A stretch of DNA of 64,000 nucleotides from Nitrospirae bacterium YQR-1. GTDB lineage: Bacteria > Nitrospirota > Thermodesulfovibrionia > Thermodesulfovibrionales > Magnetobacteriaceae. Positions 35,480 through 43,240 of this stretch are shown one piece after another. The DNA is taken from NCBI GenBank assembly GCA_039908095.1, contig JAMOBJ010000009.1, positions 1 through 64,000 of the forward strand. The letters run 5' to 3'. How positions within the stretch are numbered: the first letter of the stretch is position 1; each line of letters begins with the position of its first letter. The position numbers and the translations under genes were made by a program. Under the pieces are notes generated by a model that did not search any database, was not told the DNA's origin, and saw nothing but the letters and a program-made list of their open reading frames with translations.

Positions 35480-36502
35480 ATGAACTACAGGTTAACGGAA
35501 AAAGTCAGAGCAGCCGGTTGAGTGTCAAAGTTGGGTCCGGCGGACCTGGAGGATTTAATAAGCTCTCTTGGAGTGGCCTGGGAAGAGCGTTTGCGTGTAA
35601 AGGTGCTGGTTGGCCCTGGAGATGACGCCGGGGTATATCTTATTGGGGATACGGCTTTTGTTGAGACAGTGGATTTTATAACGCCACCTGTAAATGACCC
35701 TTACAGTTTTGGTGCGCTCAGTGCTTGTAACTCCCTTAGTGACGTCTATTCGATGGGAGGCACTCCTATAACCGCCCTTGCCGTGGCAGCCTTTCCCATT
35801 TGCGATTACAAAACGGATGTGTTTAAGGAAATTCTTCGGGGGGCACAAAGTATTCTCAACACTGCCGGAGTTGCACTCATGGGTGGCCACAGCATTGAGG
35901 ATACGGAATTAAAGTTTGGCCTTGCCGTAACGGGCACAGTTGATAAAAATAAAATACTTTTAAAATCAGGCGCAAAAGAGGGCGACCTTATACTTTTAAC
36001 AAAACCACTGGGAGTTGGAATTATAACTACTGCGTTAAAGCGGAAACTAATTACAGAGGCCCGGATTGGAGAGGCGCTGAAGTGGATGCTTACCCTTAAT
36101 GCCAAAGCCTCGGCAACCGCACTCAATGCCGATGCCACCTCTTGCACAGACGTTACCGGATTTGGCTTTATCGGCCATGCCTGTAACATGTTAAAAGGTG
36201 CGGCAGTGGATTTTGTAATAGATTCAGACGCTGTGCCTGTCATGGAGCCGGCTGTGGAGCTGGCAAGGGAAAATATTTTCCCAGGCGGCGCAGGAAAAAA
36301 TCTCAACTTTTTCTCAAACAGGGTACAATTTAATTCTTCAATCCCGGAGTATATCAAATTTATTTTTTCAGACCCTCAAACATCTGGAGGGCTTCTCATA
36401 ACCGTTAATAAGCGCAACATTGGCACATTTGAAAATTCAGACATGTTTTATAAAACCATCGGATATGTAACAAATGGCTCAGGTATTTTGAAAATTAATT
36501 AA
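35480..36502 (+). CDS. selD: Selenophosphate synthetase SelD, selenocysteine-containing (TGA at 35519-35521)
   Basis: SelD makes selenophosphate from selenide and ATP, the selenium donor for selenocysteine. A plain reading would start at GTG 35522 and lack the active site. In frame upstream lies ATG 35480 with AGGAGGG just before it, encoding MNYRLTEKVRAAG, then TGA, then VSKLGPADLEDL. This is the SelD N-terminus (LT...AAG[C/U].xKLGPxDL), with TGA where the catalytic Cys or Sec sits. The remainder is complete: GPGDDAGVYL, SACNSLSDVYSMGG, GGHSIEDTELKFG and CTDVTGFGFIGHA. Full length is 340 aa with Sec at residue 14. A hairpin after the TGA (35531-35549) fits a bacterial SECIS. SelA, SelB and tRNA-Sec must be encoded elsewhere. 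Confidence 0.92.
35531..35549 (+). promoter_or_regulatory. Candidate bacterial SECIS hairpin in selD
   Basis: GGTCC (35534-35538), a GGC loop and GGACC (35542-35546), extended by G-U pairs, form a stem-loop whose apex is about 19 bases past the TGA codon. Bacterial SECIS elements sit directly after the UGA with an apical loop about 16-25 bases downstream, often containing G and U. Recognition by SelB is inferred from position. Confidence 0.6.
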
Positions 36503-36562
36503 ATTGACTCCGGATTAAATTCATTGCAAAAAAAACATTTATAGACTATCATATCATACTGA

Positions 36563-37573
36563 ATGGTTGGCAATGAAATGCTCAAAGGTATGAAAAAAAA
36601 ATATTCCGGAAGTTGGCTCTGCGTAAACCTCAACATGTGGGAAATCGTAAAGATTTTTCTGAAAAACATGTTTCAGGGAAAAAAGCGTATCCGTATAAAG
36701 AAGCTCTTTAGCGATATCAGGATACTCTGTAAGATATTCCCTCCAAAACTTATAAAAATACGAAGAGGCAAAATAACAGTTATTTCAAGCTCCGGCAGTG
36801 ACATGTCGGTAGAGGTTGGAGATGGCAAAATCATAGTTTATGGTGGAATCTCGCTGAAGAACTGCGTGGTTTTACTGAAAGACCGTACGTTAGTGGTTGA
36901 AAGATTGGGAAAAAAAATAATAAACGACGGCTCCCTGTGGATTGATAACACCCTGCTTATCGGCAACATTAAAAGCCTGTCCAATTTAAACATAGTCTCC
37001 GGTGGAATAGTTCACTGTAACGTTGACACTCTCTCTATGCTTTATGTAAAGGACGGCAGGTTTAAAGGGGATATCGGTAAAATAGAAAAATGGCTTCATA
37101 TATCTGACCCAAGCGGTTTTATTACCGGTAATATTCATAAAATTATGGAAGCCATGTATCTGGACAGCGGCACGTTTACAACTGAAGTACTTCCTGGTGT
37201 TTCAGGCGGCTATGCAGTTGTAAAGGATTGCAAGGTTCAAAAACCAAACGGTGAGTCATGGAGCTGGGCTGATATTCTGAGTAAAATCGAGGACTTGAAA
37301 GAAGATCAGGAGGTGTTTTTATTCGGCTCAGGCGGTAACGTCCTCTTAGGCGGCGGTTCAAAGTACATCCTCTTTAGGGAAGGAACCGATACCTACTCAA
37401 GATATAAGACCGAAACAATTATCTCTTCAAACCATTTCTACAGGCTTACGGAGGGCAAGGTACAAAAGGTATCACTGAAAATATCCAACGACCAGCATAT
37501 TGAAATCCCGCAGGGAAAATTCTACAGCCTGATACGTTTTGAAATCACAGAGGATACTCATCAGCAGACTTAG
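36563..37573 (+). CDS. Hypothetical protein, possible beta-solenoid
   Basis: I do not recognise this 336-aa protein. The N-terminal 75 residues are strongly basic (KKRIRIKKLFSDIR, PPKLIKIRRGKI) without a signal peptide. Residues about 80-210 show short repeating strand-turn units with Gly and Asp at turns (NDGSLWIDNTLLIGNIKSL, VKDGRFKGDIGKIEKWL), similar in rhythm to bactofilin-type or right-handed beta-helix proteins. The C-terminal part (about 235-336) begins with a helix (ADILSKIEDLKEDQEVF) and ends in beta strands. No strong ribosome site precedes the ATG. It stands alone, 60 bases after selD. Confidence 0.6.
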   Translation: MVGNEMLKGMKKKYSGSWLCVNLNMWEIVKIFLKNMFQGKKRIRIKKLFSDIRILCKIFPPKLIKIRRGKITVISSSGSDMSVEVGDGKIIVYGGISLKNCVVLLKDRTLVVERLGKKIINDGSLWIDNTLLIGNIKSLSNLNIVSGGIVHCNVDTLSMLYVKDGRFKGDIGKIEKWLHISDPSGFITGNIHKIMEAMYLDSGTFTTEVLPGVSGGYAVVKDCKVQKPNGESWSWADILSKIEDLKEDQEVFLFGSGGNVLLGGGSKYILFREGTDTYSRYKTETIISSNHFYRLTEGKVQKVSLKISNDQHIEIPQGKFYSLIRFEITEDTHQQT

Positions 37574-37685
37574 TTGCAGATACATCACAGTTGATGCTTA
37601 TGACAGGGAAAATCAATAAATCTTATTGCCTATGCAGTTAAATTTTTATAAAATTTGATAAACATGCCACACTAAACGGGTGTTA

Positions 37686-37829
37686 ATTCCAATTCTAATT
37701 CAAAAGTAAACGCAGGCGGCTGGGAGCTGGCGATGCCTCCCCTTACAGGGGGTTCTCCTTTAGGGGAGTGTATGCACCGGAGCTTGTGACGATGCCAACA
37801 AAGTTAGACAAATGAATTAGAATTGGAAT
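37686..37829 (+). repeat. MITE-like element with perfect 17-bp terminal inverted repeats
   Basis: The 144-bp element begins ATTCCAATTCTAATTCA and ends TGAATTAGAATTGGAAT, perfect inverted ends of 17 bp. The interior has the shared blocks GGCGGCTGGGAG, CGATGCCTCCCCTTACAGGG, TTTAGGGGAG, GGAGCTTGTGACGATG and CCAACAAAGTTAGACAAATG. It has no coding capacity. It is the best-preserved copy of the dispersed family in this window. Confidence 0.85.
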
Positions 37830-37848
37830 AACCTATAGTCCAACAGAA

Positions 37849-38271
37849 CTAATCATCATCTATATCCGTGTTACCTCTGACAAATGCGTTAACCCTTATG
37901 ACTTTAATGTCATTCTGAGAGGGTTTTTTATGAGGATGCATTATAAGGTATGCTAACGGTGGCATTTCCCCCTCAGTAGTTTCCTCAATTATTTTCTGTA
38001 TCAGCTTTTCTCTTCGTTTATGCGAATAAGTATTCCAGATTGAAAAATTAATAGCCTTTCTTCCCTCCCTCACATGCATGGCAACAAAAAAAGGAGGTAT
38101 TTTAGCATAGAACGGCCACACGGTCTCATTGCTGTGGCAGTCAAAGCATGATCTTTTCAGGACTTTATCTGCGCCCGGGGATATTATTATGCTGTCATAC
38201 CTCTCTTTAGGATTACACTGCGGCAGTATTACCATACCTGCTCCCCATATCGCAAGCAACAGGATTAACAC
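37849..38271 (-). CDS. Haem-binding domain protein with CxxCH
   Basis: A 140-aa protein with an N-terminal membrane anchor or signal (about residues 1-17) and a single CxxCH haem motif at C42-C45-H46 (SCFDCHSNETVWPFYAKIPP). The pattern through EGRKAINFSIW and GEMPPLAYLIMHP matches the small periplasmic haem-binding domain family. It ends in an acidic stretch (NTDIDDD). The GTG start at 38271 has no clear ribosome site, and the hydrophobic segment continues upstream in frame until an in-frame TAG at 38311-38313, preceded by ATG 38322. The true start is therefore uncertain. It probably carries electrons or senses a ligand in the periplasm. Confidence 0.75.
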   Translation of the reverse strand: MLILLLAIWGAGMVILPQCNPKERYDSIIISPGADKVLKRSCFDCHSNETVWPFYAKIPPFFVAMHVREGRKAINFSIWNTYSHKRREKLIQKIIEETTEGEMPPLAYLIMHPHKKPSQNDIKVIRVNAFVRGNTDIDDD

Positions 38272-38382
38272 AATAATATAATATAGGATTTTATGTATTG
38301 TCTTTACAGCCTACACCTTCATTTTTACAATTTTGACCAGCCAGTTCTTATACCAGATTGCAATCAAAAAGGTAAAGTGGTA

Positions 38383-39522
38383 TTAGCGTAAATAGTTATA
38401 GTTTATCAGAATATCTTTCATCTTTTCTGCATATACATAATTACCCTCATCGTATGTATGAACTACATCCCAAAAGTACTCAGGGTGGTCACCTAAGAGA
38501 GTTGAAAATGAAAAATAATTCTTATTTCCTATACCTCTTTCTTTTCTTATCATATCGTGCAGCAAATCAAAATACTTTTTTACGCCTTCCCGCTCTCTAA
38601 AGGCCGGGTTCACCGGTTGTACAATGAATATTATATTAAATTTATATGAATCTGCTATCTTTGACATTTTTTGCCAATTGGAAAAAAGATGACCGGCTAC
38701 CTCTTCCACGGAAAAAGAGCCCTTCTCACGTTCAGTCTTTAAATATTTTCCTGCCATATTCTCTAATTTTATCTTTAACTCAAAAGATTTATTTATTCTT
38801 GCCGCTAACATGCTTGCAGATATAAGTTTATCAAATGAGGACAATTTGTCTATCACTCTGTTGAAAGTCTGTTCGTGAGTTACAAAATTAAAAGGGTATC
38901 CTATTCTGGGTTCATAGTATTGTGGTGTATAAACATCGTTAAAACCATCAAAAACAATCACTATGTCTGGTTTTAAATCCACTACTTTGTACAGTAAAAG
39001 AGCTAATTCCTGATCTGATACGGCAGAGACAATCCCACAGTTAATTACCCGTATAAAGTACTTTTCACCAAACCGGTCATTTAACATCCTCTCAAGGTAT
39101 CCGCTGATTGTTCTATCATTTGTTAACCCCTTAAAAACCACCGAACCTCCTATCAGAAAAATTCGTACTTCATTGCTTTTTTTAACTTCCAAATTGTCAT
39201 GATACCGGAATCCATACTTGTTAGTAACCACATGTGTCAGATTGCCTTTAACTCCCCTCTGTTGTTCCGACTCTATGTGTATATCAACGTCAGGGGTATT
39301 GTTAAACATAAGATATGGGACTGGTTCGTAGTTAGAAAATTTTTTGGCGTTGGTGGTCTCGTCTTTGGGTTTCTTTATGTAATCATACATCCTAATAGAT
39401 ATCTCTATCGTCATCAATATTAAGAAAACTACAAAAAAGTTTAACGATATAATTACAAAACACTCTTTAATACTCTTACGCATGTTTGATTTTACAAGGG
39501 GCCTGACTATGTTGTCAAACAT
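38383..39522 (-). CDS. SGNH/GDSL-hydrolase-like membrane-anchored protein
   Basis: A 379-aa protein with one N-terminal membrane segment (about residues 22-45, FVIISLNFFVVFLILMTIEI) and a periplasmic SGNH-like domain. The nucleophile block is IFLIGGSVVFKG near residue 125, the second block INCGIVSAVSDQE, then DIVIVFDGFNDVY near 190, and a C-terminal DVVHTYDEGN with Asp and His in the catalytic arrangement. Such proteins often remove or add acetyl groups on polysaccharides. Two similar proteins lie at 48867 and 56173. Two ATG starts are possible (39522 or 39483); neither has a clear ribosome site. Confidence 0.7.
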   Translation of the reverse strand: MFDNIVRPLVKSNMRKSIKECFVIISLNFFVVFLILMTIEISIRMYDYIKKPKDETTNAKKFSNYEPVPYLMFNNTPDVDIHIESEQQRGVKGNLTHVVTNKYGFRYHDNLEVKKSNEVRIFLIGGSVVFKGLTNDRTISGYLERMLNDRFGEKYFIRVINCGIVSAVSDQELALLLYKVVDLKPDIVIVFDGFNDVYTPQYYEPRIGYPFNFVTHEQTFNRVIDKLSSFDKLISASMLAARINKSFELKIKLENMAGKYLKTEREKGSFSVEEVAGHLFSNWQKMSKIADSYKFNIIFIVQPVNPAFREREGVKKYFDLLHDMIRKERGIGNKNYFSFSTLLGDHPEYFWDVVHTYDEGNYVYAEKMKDILINYNYLR

Positions 39523-39586
39523 GAAAATAATTGTACTATGTACGCCCCGGAGCTTGTTTCTTGCCGCCTGTGTTTACTTTTGAATT

Positions 39587-39662
39587 ATAGCAAAAAGCAA
39601 AAGTATGTTCTTATTGAATTTATTAAAGAAGAGATTGCCACACCCCCTGCGGGGGTTCGCAA
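39587..39662. repeat. Long inverted repeat, arm 2 (partner at 1-76)
   Basis: These 76 bases are the reverse complement of the first 76 bases of the window, with no mismatch that I can find. The segment starts TATAGCAAAAAGCAAAAG and ends GGGGGTTCGCAA, then continues TGACGG, linking it to the GTCATTGCGA repeat class. Confidence 0.85.
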
Positions 39663-39700
39663 TGACGGCATATAGCTGTTTTTACTGTGTTTTTTTATTC

Positions 39701-39760
39701 GTCATTGCGAGGAGCGAAAGCGACCAGGGGAATCCCCTTCAGAGGAGGGCAATCTCAACC
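39701..39760. repeat. GTCATTGCGAGGAGCG-type intergenic repeat
   Basis: GTCATTGCGAGGAGCGAAAG, CGACC and GGCAATCTCA are hallmarks of a dispersed palindromic repeat widespread in many bacterial genomes. Related pieces occur at 1-30, 29771-29875 and 46239-46350 of this window. No coding function. Confidence 0.65.
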
Positions 39761-39907
39761 ACTAAAAATAATGAACGGAATTATGGTTTTCGCTATAGAA
39801 TTGGAATTAGTGCAAAGGCGGAGTATGCCCACAAAATCAATTATGAAAATTTGATAAATTAAGCCATTATATGGCTTTTTGTACATAATATATGTAATAA
39901 TACACAT

Positions 39908-40318
39908 ATGAAGCATAAAATATTTGCAAGCATTTTAAAACTGTTCATTCCGGCGGGCATGATTTTGGTTCTATGTGCAAGTACCGGTGCCGGACATCTC
40001 TACAAAGAAAAGGAATACCAGAGTGTGTGGTGTAGCGAGCACGGAGGGATAACCGAATATGTGCTTGATGACCGGAGCAGGGTGGATTGTCTTTTACCCG
40101 ATATTGTTGTAGAGTTTGATTTTGCCGCAAAATGGGCGGAAAGCATAGGGCAGGCAATATACTACGGATTAAAAACCAACAAAAAACCAGCTATTGTATT
40201 AATACTGGAAAATCCTCAAAAAGACAAAAAATACCTGAAACGCCTCAAGAAAGTAGCAGACACTTACGGCATAACCGTTTATTCTATTACACCTAAACAT
40301 CTCACAACAGAACCGTAG
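39908..40318 (+). CDS. Secreted hypothetical protein, possible nuclease-like fold
   Basis: A 136-aa protein with a signal peptide (about residues 1-29, ending near TGAGH); the Cys at 23 lacks a proper lipobox. The mature part reads WCSEHGGITEYVLDDRSRVDCLLPD, split here as WCSEHGGITEYVL, DDRSRVDCL and DIVVEFDFAAKWAESIGQ, followed by AIYYG and KPAIVLILENP. The order Glu, then Asp in RVDCL, then E-x-D in VVEFDFAxKW, then a helix with Gln, resembles the PD-(D/E)xK nuclease core, but this is inference from pattern. No neighbour suggests a role. Confidence 0.6.
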   Translation: MKHKIFASILKLFIPAGMILVLCASTGAGHLYKEKEYQSVWCSEHGGITEYVLDDRSRVDCLLPDIVVEFDFAAKWAESIGQAIYYGLKTNKKPAIVLILENPQKDKKYLKRLKKVADTYGITVYSITPKHLTTEP

Positions 40319-40345
40319 TACTTCTGACTGCAACTTAGTATGACT
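40319..40345 (-). repeat. End fragment of the MITE-like repeat
   Basis: ACTTCTGACTGCAACTTAGTATGA is close to the inverted left terminus (TACCAAGTTGCAGTCAGAAG) seen at 48351. It appears to be a solo end just after the stop codon of the secreted protein gene. Confidence 0.5.
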
Positions 40346-40458
40346 TATTCTATGCCGAATATTTAAAGAGTCCCCTTTGAAAAAATTCTTTTCTGATGAT
40401 AAAATAATATATACTAATTTTTAGGTTAAATATCATAAACACGGGAGGGCCGATAGAG

Positions 40459-41454
40459 ATGGCCGACAGCGACATATTACTCATTAACGAGAAGGTTAAA
40501 AGGGAAAGCGCATTTATCACTCTACTGCTGTCTGAACTTGAAAAGGTAATTGTGGGACAGCGATATCTCCTTGAGAGATTGATTATCGGGCTTTTAGGTA
40601 ACGGCCACGTACTGCTTGAAGGTGTACCGGGGCTTGCAAAAACAACTGCAGTAAAGGCGCTTGCTAAAGCTGTTAATACAGGTTTTAAGCGTATCCAGTT
40701 TACTCCTGACCTGCTCCCTGCAGATATCATCGGCACTCAGGTTTATAACCCTAAGGAAGGTACTTTTACTACCAAACAGGGGCCGATTTTTTCCAATATC
40801 ATACTTGCCGATGAAATAAACCGTGCCCCTGCTAAAGTGCAAAGTGCCCTTCTTGAAGCTATGCAGGAGCGGCAGGTCACTATCGGGGATAACACCTATA
40901 AGCTAAATGAGCCGTTTTTAGTCCTTGCCACTCAAAACCCGATTGAACAGGAGGGCACCTATCCCCTCCCTGAGGCACAGACTGACAGGTTTATGCTGAA
41001 GGTAAAAATCACCTACCCCGACATAACAGAGGAACACAAAATCCTCAAACGCATGGCTTTTACCTCCACCGGCATACCGATCTCTACCGTCATAACGCCA
41101 CAACAAATCACAGATGCGCAAAAGGTCATAGATGAGATTTATATGGACGAAAAAATAGAGAAATACATAGTGGATATTGTCTTTGCCACACGTAAACCGC
41201 AGGACTACAAACTGGGTGAGCTTTCAGGGCTGATTCAATACGGGGTGTCGCCGCGGGCGACTATTTACATGGCCGTTGCTTCAAAGGCTTACGCATTTAC
41301 GCAAGGCCGCGGGTTTGTCACTCCGCAGGATGTTAAATCCATCGGACCTGACATCTTACGCCACCGCATTATCGTCAGCTACGAGGCAGAGGCCGAAAAT
41401 GTTTCTTCCGACGATATTGTGCGCCGTGTGTTTGAAGAGGTACCGGTACCATAA
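40459..41454 (+). CDS. MoxR-family AAA+ ATPase
   Basis: A 331-aa cytoplasmic AAA+ ATPase that probably acts as a chaperone for the VWA proteins encoded downstream. Walker A is GVPGLAKTTAVKAL near residue 55, Walker B is IILADEINRAPAKVQ near 117, sensor 1 is VLATQNPIEQEGTYPLPEAQ near 155, and sensor 2 lies in the C-terminal lid (GVSPRATIYM). GGGAGGGCCG precedes the ATG. It is the first gene of a six-gene aerotolerance-type (Bat) operon. Confidence 0.94.
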   Translation: MADSDILLINEKVKRESAFITLLLSELEKVIVGQRYLLERLIIGLLGNGHVLLEGVPGLAKTTAVKALAKAVNTGFKRIQFTPDLLPADIIGTQVYNPKEGTFTTKQGPIFSNIILADEINRAPAKVQSALLEAMQERQVTIGDNTYKLNEPFLVLATQNPIEQEGTYPLPEAQTDRFMLKVKITYPDITEEHKILKRMAFTSTGIPISTVITPQQITDAQKVIDEIYMDEKIEKYIVDIVFATRKPQDYKLGELSGLIQYGVSPRATIYMAVASKAYAFTQGRGFVTPQDVKSIGPDILRHRIIVSYEAEAENVSSDDIVRRVFEEVPVP

Positions 41455-41469
41455 ACATAGAAGACTGAT

Positions 41470-42354
41470 ATGCTGAGCACTGAGGTAATTAAACACATCC
41501 GCAGGGTAGAGTTAAAGACCCGCCGTATGGCTGCAGATTTCTTTACAGGCCACTACCGCAGTGTGTTTAAAGGTATGGGCATGGAGTTTGACGAGGTGCG
41601 GCAGTACGTGGCCGGGGATGACATCCGCTCTATTGACTGGAACGTTACGGCAAGAATGGGAGAGCCTTTTATTAAGAAATTTGTCGAGGAGAGGCAGCTG
41701 ACCATTATGTTTGTTCTTGACCTTTCCCGCTCATGCAGCTTTGCCACGGTAAACAGGTTAAAGCGTGACCTTGCCGCCGAGCTCTGTGCAGTGCTGGCAC
41801 TTTCCGCCAATAAAAATAACGACAAAGTGGGATTTATTGCTTTTACCGGCAAAGTGGAGAAATTTGTCCCACCGGCTAAAGGTCTTAAACACATCCTCAG
41901 AGTTGTAAGAGAGGCACTCTATATGGAGCCTCAGAGCAAAGGCACTGACATTGCCAAAGCCCTCGATTATCTCAACAAGATTACTCACAGAAAAGCGGTG
42001 GTGTTTATCATCTCAGACTTTCATGCTGCGCAATACGAAAAAGCCCTCGCTATTGCCAATAAAAGACACGACGTCATTGCCGTAACTCTTACAGACCCTG
42101 TGGAGATGCAGCTGCCTGATGCCGGGCTTATTACTCTGCAAGATGCCGAGACCGGACAGAAGTATCTGCTTGACACAACAAGCTCTAAAGTAAGGGATGA
42201 ATATAAAAAAAACGCATTAAAAATATTTAATCAGCGAAAACGTTTGTTTCGCTCATGCAATGTTGACCACATTGATATAGCAACCGATGTGCCGTACTTG
42301 AAAACTCTGATACGTTTTTTCAAAATGAGAGAGTGGAAACTAAGCCATTATTAA
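41470..42354 (+). CDS. DUF58 domain protein
   Basis: A 294-aa soluble protein containing a DUF58/vWA-like domain. The typical signature is AGDDIRSIDWNVTARMGEPFIKKF split over residues 50-75 (AGDDIRSIDWNVTAR, EPFIKKFVEERQ), then IMFVLDLSRSCSF, where DLSRS forms the metal-site-like DxSxS. It always accompanies MoxR in Bat operons. The gene starts 15 bases after moxR and its stop overlaps the beginning of the next gene. Confidence 0.9.
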   Translation: MLSTEVIKHIRRVELKTRRMAADFFTGHYRSVFKGMGMEFDEVRQYVAGDDIRSIDWNVTARMGEPFIKKFVEERQLTIMFVLDLSRSCSFATVNRLKRDLAAELCAVLALSANKNNDKVGFIAFTGKVEKFVPPAKGLKHILRVVREALYMEPQSKGTDIAKALDYLNKITHRKAVVFIISDFHAAQYEKALAIANKRHDVIAVTLTDPVEMQLPDAGLITLQDAETGQKYLLDTTSSKVRDEYKKNALKIFNQRKRLFRSCNVDHIDIATDVPYLKTLIRFFKMREWKLSHY

Positions 42355-42355
42355 T

Positions 42356-43240
42356 GTGATAAGAATAACTTTATCCATATTTTTCGTTTTCGTTATGATT
42401 AGCGGAATCGCTGCATCAGACTCAGGGCTCACTGCCACGGTAAGTAAGGAGGTAGTGGCAATAGGCGAGAAATTTACATATACAATATCGGTAAAAAACG
42501 GTAAAGATGTGGAATTTCCCGACCTTACCAGCTCTGTTGACAACCTGACGGTTGTATCATCCGGCACTAAGACAAGCGGTATCTTCAGTAAGCAGCATTT
42601 AAAGTGGTTCGTAATGAGGGGATTTATAGAAGGACAGTATATTATTCCTGTGCTTACGATAAAGTATAAGGATGGGGGAGTTGTGAAAGAAGCAAAGACC
42701 CCTGAGGTACGCATCAGCATAGCAGCTCAACCCTCCGATAATGCAACAGCAGAGATTGCCGACATTAAGGGTCCTGAGGATGTCGGCTGGAGACCGCTCT
42801 ATTACTGGATAATTGCCGGAGTGCTGGTTGTAGCGGTACTTGCGGCGTTAATATATTATTTGTTAAAGAAAAGGAAAACAAAATTGCCGCCGCCACCTCG
42901 TGCACATGAAATTGCATATGAGTCGCTTCAGAAACTTCAGGAAAAGAATCTCGATAAGGCCGGGCTTATCAAAGAGTATTTCACGGAACTCTCCTCTATC
43001 GTAAGGGTTTACATAGAACACAGATTTACACTAAAGGCTCCTGAGATGACCACCGTGGAATTTCTTGAGATGGTAAAAAACTCAAGGCAACTCTCAGAGG
43101 CGCACAAGTCATTATTAAAAGAATTTCTGAACCGATCTGATATGGTTAAGTTTGCAAAGTATGGGCCAACGACTGATGAAATTGAAAACAGTTTTATTGC
43201 GGCTAAGAACTTTATTGACGAAACAAGGGAGACTCCGTGA
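42356..43240 (+). CDS. BatD-like membrane protein
   Basis: A 294-aa protein with a signal peptide (about residues 1-20), a beta-rich periplasmic domain (about 22-125, TATVSKEVVAIGEKFTYTISV, a BatD oxygen-tolerance-like start), one membrane segment (about 145-168, YYWIIAGVLVVAVLAALIYYL) and a cytoplasmic helical domain (about 175-294). It is much shorter than full BatD (over 500 aa) and probably represents a compact version. It starts at GTG immediately after the DUF58 stop, and its own stop TGA overlaps the next ATG. Confidence 0.75.
   Translation: MIRITLSIFFVFVMISGIAASDSGLTATVSKEVVAIGEKFTYTISVKNGKDVEFPDLTSSVDNLTVVSSGTKTSGIFSKQHLKWFVMRGFIEGQYIIPVLTIKYKDGGVVKEAKTPEVRISIAAQPSDNATAEIADIKGPEDVGWRPLYYWIIAGVLVVAVLAALIYYLLKKRKTKLPPPPRAHEIAYESLQKLQEKNLDKAGLIKEYFTELSSIVRVYIEHRFTLKAPEMTTVEFLEMVKNSRQLSEAHKSLLKEFLNRSDMVKFAKYGPTTDEIENSFIAAKNFIDETRETP

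Larger units (their letters stand above)
39523..39907. other. Repeat-rich intergenic region
   Basis: A mosaic of repeats: a rearranged MITE-like fragment (39540-39586, GTACGCCCCGGAGCTTG joined to TTGCCGCCTGTGTTTAC), the second arm of the 76-bp inverted repeat (39587-39662) and a GTCATTGCGAGGAGCG repeat (39701-39760). No gene is convincing here. Confidence 0.7.

Noticed and set aside
39605..39862. 85-codon plus-strand ORF
   Set aside because: Composed almost entirely of the dispersed repeats at 39587-39760; no protein support.
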